In this document: piece by piece, positions 17,720 through 26,901 of the stretch
Layout: each line of letters begins with the position of its first letter
How positions within the stretch are numbered: position 1 is the stretch's first letter
From: Sulfurovum sp.
Lineage (GTDB): Bacteria > Campylobacterota > Campylobacteria > Campylobacterales > Sulfurovaceae
DNA: 64,000 nucleotides
Assembly (NCBI GenBank): GCA_030949325.1
Contig: JAUZSQ010000104.1
Span: forward strand, 1 to 64,000
Direction of reading: 5' to 3'
Program-made: the position numbers and the translations under genes
The notes under the pieces: model-generated
The model's input: the letters and a program-made list of their open reading frames with translations, nothing else
Databases searched by the model: none
What the model was told of the DNA's origin: nothing

Positions 17720-17950
17720 TTATTCATAATCATCGTCATCATCATCTGGACGAACGACTGAACCTAGGACAATAATATCCCCTCTGTCTTCTGCTTCAAA
17801 ATAGTGTGTATGACAAAACTCTTGGTTCATACGGCACTCCATTACTTTGGCTTTCATTTGTGCATCTGCTTTGCTTTTAAATACTTGGTCATTCTCAAAT
17901 GCACTCTTTTTAAAACAAGCACACTCACTTTCAATATGAACTTTATACAT
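17720..17950 (-). CDS. small Cys-rich protein, paralogue with an acidic tail
   Basis: This 76-residue protein carries the same N-terminal 'ESECACFKKSAF' and central 'MNQEFCHTHYFEA' motifs as its neighbours. The CCGGGHC tail is replaced by a run of acidic residues (RPDDDDDDYE). It begins 14 bases after dabA ends and is preceded by a good site (aagga). Loss of the Cys-rich tail but retention of the CxC/CxxxH core suggests the core is the conserved function. An acidic tail could be an alternative cation-binding element. The function is unknown. Confidence 0.7.
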   Translation of the reverse strand: MYKVHIESECACFKKSAFENDQVFKSKADAQMKAKVMECRMNQEFCHTHYFEAEDRGDIIVLGSVVRPDDDDDDYE

Positions 17951-17964
17951 TTTATTCCTTATTT

Positions 17965-20835
17965 TTAGGGTAATTCTTTGATTACAATAAACTCTCCATA
18001 CTCATAAGAGTACACCTTTTTCGCTTCTTTATCAATAATAATAGGTCGAATCCACTCATTGAGAATAAACGGTTTGGCAATAGAGTTTTCTACTGCTTTA
18101 CCTACTTTATCTAAAGGGGCTTCCATAAACGTTAGAAGACGTACAGGCTCATGATATGCCTTGCCTTCTAGCAGTACCGATTGACTGGGTAAGCCTATTT
18201 TGAGGTCACTATAGTTTCCATTATAAACCCCTACTTTGGAGACAACATTATGATATACCTTTGACCCTGCACCATACACACGGTTATCTACTGTCGCAAA
18301 ATAATGTTCCAAGTTTATCCACTCTCCGACAACTAAAGGACCATCAAAAATACGTGTCAGTATATCTGCATTATCATTATCAATCTTCCAATCATAAGAA
18401 TGCAAGAAAAGTCGGTTATTAAACGCTATATTTTTGGCAGAGCTTCTAGGTCCTGCAAACACACCCATATTTCCTGCCAAACCCCACTCAGGTCTAGGCT
18501 CAGACCAATCCATAGATTTGATAAGCATCTCTTCTTGGGAGTTGGTATTAGGCAAAAAAGCCATACGCTCTTCTCTCGCTTCCATAGATGCACGACTAAA
18601 GTCTTCTTTGACTTGTTCAAAGCGTACTATCTCTTCTCTATCAAGTACCTCAGTATCATAAAATTTAATCTCATCGGTAGTCGTGATGTGCAAAGCAGGA
18701 ATAAAGCGTACCTCTTCAGCAATATCAATACCATTTTGTACCAGTCTTTCACGGACTTCTTTGTTATTGCCAATCATACATAGTGTGCGTGTGTTTGGTA
18801 GGCTAATACTCCCTCCACAGGCACCACAATCTAGTGCTGATTCAAAAGGATTGTTATCAGAGACCGACCCATGTCCTACAATAGTAAAAAACTTAGGGAA
18901 ATCCTTGACCTGACCTATCATCTTTAAAAAATTTTCGAGGTACATTACCTTTTCATCTAAGGTAAATCCAACCCGAGAAAGCTTTTCTTTTTGAATCAAA
19001 TAATCTTCTTGACTGATATGATATTCAACTTTTAATGCGTATAAAATCTTCTCAGGGAGTTCTATAGTAAGCCTAGCATCAAACACCAAATGTTTCCACA
19101 GATGCTCTACCTCTTCTTCGCTTAGAACGATGTGTACACTATTGAGCTTCTCTTTTATGATTTTGATATGTAGTTTTCTGACATAAATTTCAATCGTAGA
19201 TTTGGACAATTTATCAAGGGTGTACGTCGTTTTAGGTTTTTTGGCTTTGAGGTTTTCAAAAAAAGCATTGGTCTTTTTGGGAAAAAAGGTTTTACCAAAG
19301 AGGTTAATACTAAATATCCATCCAATCGCTTCCACCATAATATACGGAGTATAAGGATTATTCTTCAGGTCAGACAAGACTTTTTTGCTTGTTTTATTCA
19401 TCGTATTTTTGGTTGAGTATTCATGATAGTCTTCTAATGGTACTTCAAAGACTATATTTTGGGGTTTGACTATAGCAGGGGCTAACAGTAACTCGTGTGC
19501 TTTGTCAAATTCTACAAAAGCAATAGGAATACCCAAAAAGCCTCCTGCTCCAAAAGTAATATACGCTCCAGATTCTTCTATTTTTCTACGAATAGTCTCT
19601 GACCTTACATCCAAACAAAAAGTCGCAGCAGAAAGGGGCTTTTCTTGGGGTTTGGGTGCTTGTATAAAAGCATCGACATAGGTATAAATATAAGAATCTT
19701 CCAAGGACTTAAGCCAAATAAACCCTTCTTCACGTCTGAGCACCTGAATAAAGATTTCTAAGAAAGTGAGTGTAGCATTGAGTGTAGGCAAGGCATTTTG
19801 TACTTCTTGAATTTGCAAGGCATCAAGACGTATCTCTTCACCAACATAGGCTTCTAATATTTTGGTATAGCCTTTATGCTCTTCCATATCATCAATATAC
19901 TTACCCGATAGTTTCCCTTTGTTTTGCAAGAGTTTCAGACAGGCATAGGCATGATTATCCTCAATATATTTGTCTAGTTTCTCAAAGTCATTGAGCTTGG
20001 TTTTTTCTGTGTATTTTAGTTCAAAATAGAGACGAATTGCCAAATAATCAATGAGCGAAGAAGGATGTTCTTTTTGAGAAAAATAGTTCTCATCTTGTGA
20101 ACGGTACTTAATAAATCCTGCCCAGCCATGAAGCTTGAGGATATGTGTAAGGAAATAGGCTTCTACGTCTTTAATTTTGAGTGTTTCAAGGGCTGATTCC
20201 ACATAACTTTGGGCATCTCCCTTATAAGACATACCTTCATAGATTTTGAAGGTATTAAACATACCTAAATCTCTATTGTCCATGTGAATAGTCGCTTGTG
20301 CTTCATCTAAAAAACGGGAAATATATTCGATAATTTCTTTTTCGATGATTTCTTTTTCATTGGTATCAAACATCGCATCATGGATTTCATAAAGGGTCAT
20401 ATCTGCTAATAACTTTTCTACATACGCCTTTTTATTATTATAAAGAGACTCTACTTCCAAGTGTCTGACTAAATCCATATCCAACTGGGCTACTTTGAGC
20501 TTCTTATAGCTTCTAAAGCTTTCCCATTGGGGACTCACTTCCATCAGAAATTGTTTGGCTTCTTCTTCGTGGGCTTCAAAAGAATACTCTTTGAGCATTT
20601 TCAAGAGGTTCTTTTCAAAACAAGGAAGTTGTATTTTACCTTCATCATACAAACCAAGGTAATACGCAGGTTCCATATACACCCTACCCCCAAAGATGGA
20701 TTGTGCCTTAGCAAGAGCATCTTTGAAATGCATATCTTCAAAACCTTTTAGAGGGTTATGATGGATGAATGAGCCAATAGGCCAATAATGTGGTATGGTA
20801 TCTTGTATGGCTGTAAGTTTGTCTATAATGCTCAT
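17965..20835 (-). CDS. dabA: DabA, zinc-dependent inorganic carbon transporter subunit (DUF2309/UPF0753)
   Basis: This 956-residue protein matches DabA of the DAC (DIC accumulation) system. Residues matching the beta-carbonic-anhydrase-like zinc site of characterised DabA are present: Cys407 and Asp409 in 'FCLDVR', His655 in 'VGHGS', and Cys670 in 'DCGACGG'. The CxD and the 15-residue His-to-Cys spacing agree with what I recall for the Halothiobacillus protein (C351/D353/H524/C539). DabA with DabB is proposed to hydrate CO2 to bicarbonate vectorially, driven by the cation gradient. The start overlaps the upstream membrane gene by 4 bases (ATGA). Two small Cys-rich genes follow. Confidence 0.9.
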   Translation of the reverse strand: MSIIDKLTAIQDTIPHYWPIGSFIHHNPLKGFEDMHFKDALAKAQSIFGGRVYMEPAYYLGLYDEGKIQLPCFEKNLLKMLKEYSFEAHEEEAKQFLMEVSPQWESFRSYKKLKVAQLDMDLVRHLEVESLYNNKKAYVEKLLADMTLYEIHDAMFDTNEKEIIEKEIIEYISRFLDEAQATIHMDNRDLGMFNTFKIYEGMSYKGDAQSYVESALETLKIKDVEAYFLTHILKLHGWAGFIKYRSQDENYFSQKEHPSSLIDYLAIRLYFELKYTEKTKLNDFEKLDKYIEDNHAYACLKLLQNKGKLSGKYIDDMEEHKGYTKILEAYVGEEIRLDALQIQEVQNALPTLNATLTFLEIFIQVLRREEGFIWLKSLEDSYIYTYVDAFIQAPKPQEKPLSAATFCLDVRSETIRRKIEESGAYITFGAGGFLGIPIAFVEFDKAHELLLAPAIVKPQNIVFEVPLEDYHEYSTKNTMNKTSKKVLSDLKNNPYTPYIMVEAIGWIFSINLFGKTFFPKKTNAFFENLKAKKPKTTYTLDKLSKSTIEIYVRKLHIKIIKEKLNSVHIVLSEEEVEHLWKHLVFDARLTIELPEKILYALKVEYHISQEDYLIQKEKLSRVGFTLDEKVMYLENFLKMIGQVKDFPKFFTIVGHGSVSDNNPFESALDCGACGGSISLPNTRTLCMIGNNKEVRERLVQNGIDIAEEVRFIPALHITTTDEIKFYDTEVLDREEIVRFEQVKEDFSRASMEAREERMAFLPNTNSQEEMLIKSMDWSEPRPEWGLAGNMGVFAGPRSSAKNIAFNNRLFLHSYDWKIDNDNADILTRIFDGPLVVGEWINLEHYFATVDNRVYGAGSKVYHNVVSKVGVYNGNYSDLKIGLPSQSVLLEGKAYHEPVRLLTFMEAPLDKVGKAVENSIAKPFILNEWIRPIIIDKEAKKVYSYEYGEFIVIKELP

Positions 20836-21566
20836 TTAAATATCTCCTTAAATTCCCAAATAGTAAGTATAAATAATAGTATAAAAATAAGAAAATGCAC
20901 CGTCTTCTCACCTCTGGTCAAATCGACATAGTGAATCTTACCATTGGGTTTTCCAAACACTGTTTTGCCCATTACACGCATCGCTAAAATAAAGTTAGCA
21001 AAAAAGATAAACAATACGACCACATACCATAAGACGCTGATATCTGCTACAAAAATAGTATGTAGAAAAAATAACGCACTAGGAAAGGGTGGATACAGTG
21101 CTAAAGTAATCAAATAAATACTTAAAAAACCTCCTACAAAAGGGGTAATGACAATCACCCCTGTCACCGAGTGGTAATTGGCAGAACCATAATTCTTCTC
21201 ATAATGCTTCGCTATAGAATAGACACCCATCAGTGTGAGGATTAAGGCTATAAAATATAAGGCACTTTGTTCCAAACTAAAGAGTATCAAAATAGGTGCA
21301 TTGACAAAGAGTAAATAATAAGCAAACTTATAAAAATTCGTTGTTCTACTGGCTTTATAAAAAGAAAACACCGCACTGAGCAATGAGACAATCACAAAAG
21401 GAGTCCCAAATTCATGAGGATAAGAGTATGCTACATACATACCCGTCAAAACAAGCATCACAGAAAGAAAAAATATCTTTTCATGACTTATCATCTTGGT
21501 TTTTTCAAATAGTAGATAATAGGGTATTCCTGCGAATAAAAAAAGTAGGGTAATATTGATTAACAT
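20832..21566 (-). CDS. multi-pass membrane protein between dabB and dabA
   Basis: This 244-residue protein is almost entirely hydrophobic with about seven predicted helices. Only short loops occur, including 'KHYEKNYGSANYHS' and 'GKTVFGKPNGKIHYVDLTRGEK' near residues 200-222. It lies 13 bases after dabB and overlaps dabA by 4 bases, so it is co-translated with the Dab system. The characterised DAC is a two-gene system, so this gene is either an accessory or third membrane subunit, or corresponds to transporter helices that are part of a longer DabB elsewhere. I do not recognise a named family. Confidence 0.65.
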   Translation of the reverse strand: MLINITLLFLFAGIPYYLLFEKTKMISHEKIFFLSVMLVLTGMYVAYSYPHEFGTPFVIVSLLSAVFSFYKASRTTNFYKFAYYLLFVNAPILILFSLEQSALYFIALILTLMGVYSIAKHYEKNYGSANYHSVTGVIVITPFVGGFLSIYLITLALYPPFPSALFFLHTIFVADISVLWYVVVLFIFFANFILAMRVMGKTVFGKPNGKIHYVDLTRGEKTVHFLIFILLFILTIWEFKEIFK

Positions 21567-21579
21567 AGGCTACTCCTCC

Positions 21580-23205
21580 TTAAAAGATTTTGATGTATTT
21601 AATAAAAAATTTGGGAAAATATGCTTCTTTTGCCAAAATTCTATAAAATAACCATTTAATTTTACTAGGTTCTTTGCGACTTTTAGGTGCATCAAAAAAA
21701 TGCTTTTTGTACATAAAAAACCAACCAACAAGCATAATGAGTACCAAAAGTATCACTCCCATAGCAAGACTTACATTGATAGTAGCTGCTTGAAAAAACA
21801 GCTGTGCATACTCACCATACAGATAATGTTCTAGTGCCAAGCCTAGCACTTCGTAAGTAAATATCACAAAGGTAAACGAGCCAAAAAGTACCAACAATAC
21901 TTTCATAGAATCTTCTTTAGAAACTTTCAAGAAAGACAAGAATAGTTGTGTTCCTGTTAAAGAGGCAAATGCCAAGATAAGAATGGCTGCATTAAACTGA
22001 AAGAAATCTTCACCAATGAGTAATTTGACACCAATAAAGACCACAATAGGAATAATAGTAAAGAGTGCAATCAGACGAATCATTTTCTTCTTCGCCTTAG
22101 GATTAGGCTTTGCTTTCCAAAAGAGTTCATAAGAGAGACGTCTTGGTACATGAGGGTCACGCCGTGCTTGATTAATAATACTTCCTGAACTCAAAAAGAA
22201 CGTTGCCTTAAAGATACCATGTAGCATAAGGTGATAAATAGCCAAACTAAATGCCCCTAGACCCACTTCCATAATCATATATCCCATTTGTCCCACGGTT
22301 GAATACCCTAAGGAACGCTTGATATCTGATACCACCAGCATCAACAATGAAGCAAAAATCGCTGTAAACAGCCCCATAACAAAAGCCACATTCAGTACCA
22401 TTGGTGAGAGTATAAGTAAAAATGCCAATTTATTTAACAAAATAGCACCTACATTGACTACTCCTGCATGCATGAGTGCTGAGACAGGGGTAGGTGCTTC
22501 AGAGGTATAAGGTAACCAATGGTGAAAAGGCATAATCGCCGATTTCATCATCGCTGCAAATAAGAAAAGAAACCCTATGATATAAATCATAGGGTCATTG
22601 GCTGTGCCATTTTCATACATCAACAACCATTTTTCGCTCAATACAGTCAAATCAAAGCTATCAAAGGTTTTATAGGTCAGTACAATCGCGATGATAAACA
22701 ATATATCTGCTACCTTATGCGTAATCATCGTCCATCCACCATTTTTGACCGCAGACTTGGACGAGACATTAAAGGAGACAAGCAAATAAAGTGCAATACT
22801 CATCAACTGCCACCCCAAGGTAAGGACGATAAGGTTATTACTCATCACCAACAAATAAATAGCTGAAAATATGAAGTTAAGCAAGATAAAGAATCTTTTG
22901 TATCCTGCTTCATCCCACATATATTTGGTCGCATACTTACGAATGACAAGCCCCAAAATCGCTACATACACGACCAAGATGGAAGAGAGTTCATTGTAAA
23001 CAAGCAAACCTCCAAATCCTGTAATGGCTTCATCATATTTCATCACATAGTAGGTACCATACATCCCCAAAAGTGCCACGATAGATGAAAAGAAAATACT
23101 AATTCTTGGCATTAAGGATTTTTTATTAAAAAATACCAACAAAAGTGCTATTAAGACTGGTATAAAAGGAATACATAAAACAATTTTTTCCACTGAATAC
23201 TCCAT
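21580..23205 (-). CDS. dabB: DabB, proton-conducting NuoL/MrpA-like membrane subunit
   Basis: This 541-residue protein has about 14 membrane helices. Its NuoL/antiporter core motifs are 'WQLMSIALYLLVSF', 'MPFHHWLPYTSEAPTPVSALMHAGVVNVGA' (split here by family-conserved Lys/His positions), 'DIKRSLGYSTVGQMGYM' and 'HGIFKATFFLSSG'. The helix-7 Lys and helix-8 His/Lys equivalents of proton-translocating subunits are visible. DabB gives the membrane path that powers DabA. The gene precedes the small membrane gene and dabA in one minus-strand operon. It is not part of a Nuo operon. Confidence 0.85.
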   Translation of the reverse strand: MEYSVEKIVLCIPFIPVLIALLLVFFNKKSLMPRISIFFSSIVALLGMYGTYYVMKYDEAITGFGGLLVYNELSSILVVYVAILGLVIRKYATKYMWDEAGYKRFFILLNFIFSAIYLLVMSNNLIVLTLGWQLMSIALYLLVSFNVSSKSAVKNGGWTMITHKVADILFIIAIVLTYKTFDSFDLTVLSEKWLLMYENGTANDPMIYIIGFLFLFAAMMKSAIMPFHHWLPYTSEAPTPVSALMHAGVVNVGAILLNKLAFLLILSPMVLNVAFVMGLFTAIFASLLMLVVSDIKRSLGYSTVGQMGYMIMEVGLGAFSLAIYHLMLHGIFKATFFLSSGSIINQARRDPHVPRRLSYELFWKAKPNPKAKKKMIRLIALFTIIPIVVFIGVKLLIGEDFFQFNAAILILAFASLTGTQLFLSFLKVSKEDSMKVLLVLFGSFTFVIFTYEVLGLALEHYLYGEYAQLFFQAATINVSLAMGVILLVLIMLVGWFFMYKKHFFDAPKSRKEPSKIKWLFYRILAKEAYFPKFFIKYIKIF

Positions 23206-23364
23206 TGTATATAAATTATAGGTATTAAACCTAAGGCTAAAAGTATCATAACAAAATTTATAAATAGAGATTCAGAGATGCACAAAGAAGCTACTACTAT
23301 TCTCTAGTATGCGATAAATTGAAACACGAAAAAATAGGTTTTTTAGAAAGAAAAGTCTCGATGA

Positions 23365-23745
23365 CTAATATAAGTCCAATTTACGCATAAAATTCTGAGC
23401 AATATTAGTACTTTTCTCTTTGAAGTACTCACCAATAGAAGCAATATACACCTCATCTACTGTCGTATGAAAGAGTTTGAGCCACGCAGAAAAAGCCTCA
23501 GGTGTTAGCCCTGATATATGGAAATGTGGAGCTAGAGGATTGCCAGTATAATCATCATATCCCAAAGCAACAAATTGCCAAAACTGACTAATAAGTACCA
23601 AATGTTCTTCCCACAACGGACTCTGTATATCTTCTCCTAGCTTTTCTATAAAGAAGGGCGCTAGGAGTGTATCCTTGAGTACTTCAGGGTAAAACTTTCT
23701 TACCAGTATCTCAATATTTTCTTCATTGATACTTTTATATAGCAA
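23365..23745 (-). CDS. group III truncated haemoglobin (Ctb-like), TTG start
   Basis: About 126 residues from a TTG at 23745, where a strong site (aggggag) ends 6 bases upstream and the previous gene stops 4 bases earlier. The longer ATG frame to 23817 would overlap that gene by 68 bases and has no site. Similarity to Campylobacter Ctb is visible at the start ('YKSINEENIEILVRKFY'), at the proximal-His region 'GNPLAPHFHISGLTPEAF', and at 'WLKLFHTTVDEVY'. Such globins bind O2/NO and help in microaerobic or nitrosative conditions. It probably shares a transcript with the unknown gene upstream. Confidence 0.7.
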   Translation of the reverse strand: MLYKSINEENIEILVRKFYPEVLKDTLLAPFFIEKLGEDIQSPLWEEHLVLISQFWQFVALGYDDYTGNPLAPHFHISGLTPEAFSAWLKLFHTTVDEVYIASIGEYFKEKSTNIAQNFMRKLDLY

Positions 23746-23749
23746 ACGA

Positions 23750-24475
23750 CTACTCCCCTGTACCTTTGTAGATAGCATCATAATGTTCAGCCAATTCAGA
23801 GGTATATACAGCAGCACTCATCACATCACAGTTAAATAAATTACTATAACAAAAAGGCTCTTCAAAAAGTTCTGCACTTTGTTCTATGACCTTCGACGCT
23901 TCCAACAAGCCTTGATTATTTTTACTCGCATACTTCAACGCAGCCAAGAAGACTTCTATCTTACGCCCTGTAAACTGCTCTTCCAAAAGCTCTTTGATAA
24001 AGCCATCATTTTCATAATCATGTAAAAGTTGTTTGACTTGTATATCAGAAATATACGCTCCAGCACTGTATGCTCCATTGAGTGTAGAATCAACATCCAA
24101 ATCTTCTAAATACTCTTGGGGTACGACATGTTCCCATGGAGTAATATAGGTTTTCTTGAATTCCAAATCATGAATACTAGACAAAGCACAACCATGTACA
24201 AAATAGAACTTATCAAAAAAGCCTTGTACAATAGCGATAAAGTATCCATGCCATTTGTTGAAGTTACCATAGTCGAGGTCTCTTGAACGCTTAATCATAT
24301 CTATATATTTTTTATGATAATACACTTCAAGCTCTTCACGGCTGTTCTTTCTTAATTGCTGTTCTGGTATAGTGACTGACAATGATTGAGCCACACCCAA
24401 ATCTTCAAAGGCATCAAAATACCACTCTCTCATTTGCTCTTGTGAAATAGGATGATAACTTACACTCAGATCCAT
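23750..24475 (-). CDS. unknown conserved protein upstream of the truncated globin
   Basis: This 241-residue soluble protein has no signal peptide or membrane helix. Notable segments are 'KWHGYFIAIVQGFFDKFYFVHGCALSS', 'PWEHVVPQEYLEDLDVDSTLNGAYSAG', and a C-terminal helical part ending 'ELAEHYDAIYKGTGE'. It contains several Cys and His but no recognisable metal motif. I do not recognise the family. It is the first gene of the minus-strand block and divergent from the aldehyde dehydrogenase. The globin start follows its stop by 4 bases, so the two are probably coupled. Confidence 0.6.
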   Translation of the reverse strand: MDLSVSYHPISQEQMREWYFDAFEDLGVAQSLSVTIPEQQLRKNSREELEVYYHKKYIDMIKRSRDLDYGNFNKWHGYFIAIVQGFFDKFYFVHGCALSSIHDLEFKKTYITPWEHVVPQEYLEDLDVDSTLNGAYSAGAYISDIQVKQLLHDYENDGFIKELLEEQFTGRKIEVFLAALKYASKNNQGLLEASKVIEQSAELFEEPFCYSNLFNCDVMSAAVYTSELAEHYDAIYKGTGE

Positions 24476-24578
24476 ATTAAAACCTTTTAATTATTTTATT
24501 TGATAATACTTATAGGGAAGCATTATATCATAAGTTGGCTATAATCTATTTTATGTTTATACACCACAAAGGATAGAT

Positions 24579-26006
24579 ATGTTTGATGTCGCAAAAGCCC
24601 AAATATTTTTTGGTTCAACAGAAAAAAACAAACCCTTACAACAAGAACGAAAAAGCCCTTTTGATGCCCAAGTCGTGAGTACTGCCCCTATCTGTAATGC
24701 AGAAGATACACTAAAAGCCTTAAAGATAGCCAAGTCTGCTACCAAAGAAGCGTCTAAATCTCCTCTTTCTCAACGTATCTTATGGCTAGAAGATGTAGCC
24801 CTACAACTCCACACACAAAAAGAAGCCTTTGCGATGATGCTCACCAAAGAAGTAGCCAAACCCATTGCTTTTTCACGCATAGAAGTAGAACGTTGTATAG
24901 AGACTATCAAACTCACAGCCATGGAACTAGCCCACCTACACGGAGAGACTATCCCCACCGATATTATGCCTAGTGGCAAAAAAACCTTAGCCTACTTTAG
25001 ACGGGAACCTGTAGGCGTAGTGGCGTGTATTACCCCTTTTAACTTCCCTCTCAATCTCGTAGCCCACAAAATAGCCCCTGCCCTAGGTGCTGGAAATACT
25101 GTCGTACTCAAACCCACACCCGAAGCCCCCATGATAGCCTATATGTTTGTCAAGCTTTTTGTAGAATCAAAATATGCCATCAAAGATGCCATCAGCCTCG
25201 TCTATGGTGATGCCGAAGTAGGCTCTACTATGGTACAAAGTGATATACCAAGAGTCATCAGCTTCACAGGCTCTGTCACGGTAGGCAATATCATTACAAA
25301 ACAAGCAGGTATCAAAAAAGTCAGCCTAGAACTAGGAGGCAATGCAGCAACCTACATAGATACCTCAGCCGATTTGGCTTTCTCTGCAAAACGCTGTGCC
25401 TTTGGAGCATTTTATAACTCAGGACAAGTCTGTATCTCCTTACAACGTATTTATGTCCATGCCTCAGTCTATGATGAGTTTGCCACACTCATAGCCCATG
25501 AAACCCAGCAACTCAAAGTAGGCTCACCCTACGAAGAAGATACCTTCTTAGGTCCCCTCATTGATGCAGAAAGCAAAAAACGTGCCAACGGTTGGATAGC
25601 CTCTGCCCTCTCAGAAGGAGCTATAGCACTCACAGGTGGTGGACAAGACGACAATATCTTCTTACCCACCATCATGGCTGATGTGACCGATGAGATGAAA
25701 ATTATCTGCGAAGAAGTCTTTGCCCCCATCGTAAGTCTCATCAAAGTCCCTAGCTACGAAATAGCCATAGAAAAGATGAACAATTCACCCTATGGATTAC
25801 AATTTTCTATCTTTACCAATGATTTACGACTCACACAAGCCTTTATAGAAGATGCCCAATGTGGTGGTGTAGTCATCAATGACATCCCCACCCTTCGCTT
25901 CGATGTCCAACCCTACGGAGGTTCCAAACTCTCAGGTGTAGGAAGAGAAGGTCCCAAATGGGCATTAGAAGAATTTACGGAAGTGAAATCTATTGTGATT
26001 TGCTGA
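24579..26006 (+). CDS. NAD(P)-dependent aldehyde dehydrogenase
   Basis: This 475-residue ALDH has the nucleotide-binding 'FTGSVTVGN', catalytic Glu in 'SLELGGNAA' (about residue 248), catalytic Cys in 'NSGQVCISLQRIYVH' (about 284), and a C-terminal 'SKLSGVGREGP'. The substrate-binding 'CITPFNFPLNLVAHKIAPAL' is near residue 150. Length and motifs fit the glyceraldehyde-3-phosphate (GapN)/lactaldehyde/succinate-semialdehyde group. Substrate is not decided. It is transcribed alone, divergent from the globin block and convergent with the methyltransferase, with only 10 bases between stops. Confidence 0.85.
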   Translation: MFDVAKAQIFFGSTEKNKPLQQERKSPFDAQVVSTAPICNAEDTLKALKIAKSATKEASKSPLSQRILWLEDVALQLHTQKEAFAMMLTKEVAKPIAFSRIEVERCIETIKLTAMELAHLHGETIPTDIMPSGKKTLAYFRREPVGVVACITPFNFPLNLVAHKIAPALGAGNTVVLKPTPEAPMIAYMFVKLFVESKYAIKDAISLVYGDAEVGSTMVQSDIPRVISFTGSVTVGNIITKQAGIKKVSLELGGNAATYIDTSADLAFSAKRCAFGAFYNSGQVCISLQRIYVHASVYDEFATLIAHETQQLKVGSPYEEDTFLGPLIDAESKKRANGWIASALSEGAIALTGGGQDDNIFLPTIMADVTDEMKIICEEVFAPIVSLIKVPSYEIAIEKMNNSPYGLQFSIFTNDLRLTQAFIEDAQCGGVVINDIPTLRFDVQPYGGSKLSGVGREGPKWALEEFTEVKSIVIC

Positions 26007-26016
26007 GGTACACCAC

Positions 26017-26901
26017 CTAGCCATCAAAAAGTGAGCCTTGTATTCTTTGCTCATTTCTATCTATATTTGGTGGTGTATGATTTAAAATCAACGCCTCCAA
26101 CATAGCATTTCTATTTCCCTCACTTCCTCCCAAATGATAAAAATGTTCTTTAGTCACTATCTCAAACTTCTTCCAAATTGTTTTGAGATATTCATTCTCT
26201 CTATATTTATTAGAATGCCAAGTAGATAAGATAAATTTACCCTCAAAATTATCTAAAAGTGCATTCAAACTATTTTCATCTTCTGCATTCCACCCATTAT
26301 AATAATCCACATATCTATCAATATAAGGAGGGTCACAATAAATAATATCTTCTTTTTTTGCCATCTTTATAGTCTCTTGAAATCCTTGATGAAGAAAAGT
26401 ATAATCGCTACTTTTGATAATACGATGTATATTATCCACTTGATTGACTATTTTGGTCACATAAGACTTAGCAAAACGATTGGGCTTTTTGCAAAATGGC
26501 ACATTATGACCACCTTTTTTATTAAAGCGTATCATGCCATTAAATCCTGCCCTATTAATAAACAAAAAATCCAAAGGATTATGATGCTCATTAAAGCGTT
26601 TTCTCACTTCATAATAATAATCTTCAATTCTCAGAAGTTTCTCTCCCTCTTCTTCCAAAAAAGCCCTCACGACATTGGGATTAATACTATCATCTTTAAT
26701 TCCATTATAGAAGTTAATCAAATGAGGATTACTATCAGCAAGTATCGCCTTATCAGGACGAATATTAAAAGCCACCACACCAGTACCCATAAAAGGCTCT
26801 ATCCAAGTACCCTCAATCTTAGAAGGCACAATATCTTTTATCCACGGTACAAGCTTAGTTTTAATCCCTTGTGATTTTATGGGAGGTACGAATATTTTCA
26901 T
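26017..26901 (-). CDS. D12-class N6-adenine DNA methyltransferase of an EcoRV-like system
   Basis: This 294-residue protein shows AdoMet-binding motif I '[15 protein letters not shown]' near residue 36, catalytic motif IV '[13 protein letters not shown]' near residue 190, and '[16 protein letters not shown]' of the D12/Dam-like group. M.EcoRV belongs to the same group, and the adjoining gene is EcoRV-like. The predicted product therefore methylates adenine in GATATC and protects the host. It overlaps the endonuclease gene by 4 bases (ATGA), so both come from one mRNA with the endonuclease first. Specificity is inferred from the partner. Confidence 0.85.
   Translation of the reverse strand: MKIFVPPIKSQGIKTKLVPWIKDIVPSKIEGTWIEPFMGTGVVAFNIRPDKAILADSNPHLINFYNGIKDDSINPNVVRAFLEEEGEKLLRIEDYYYEVRKRFNEHHNPLDFLFINRAGFNGMIRFNKKGGHNVPFCKKPNRFAKSYVTKIVNQVDNIHRIIKSSDYTFLHQGFQETIKMAKKEDIIYCDPPYIDRYVDYYNGWNAEDENSLNALLDNFEGKFILSTWHSNKYRENEYLKTIWKKFEIVTKEHFYHLGGSEGNRNAMLEALILNHTPPNIDRNEQRIQGSLFDG

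Noticed and set aside
21580..23205. NuoL of respiratory complex I
   Set aside because: There are no other nuo genes, and the gene is in one operon with dabA, so DabB is the better call.
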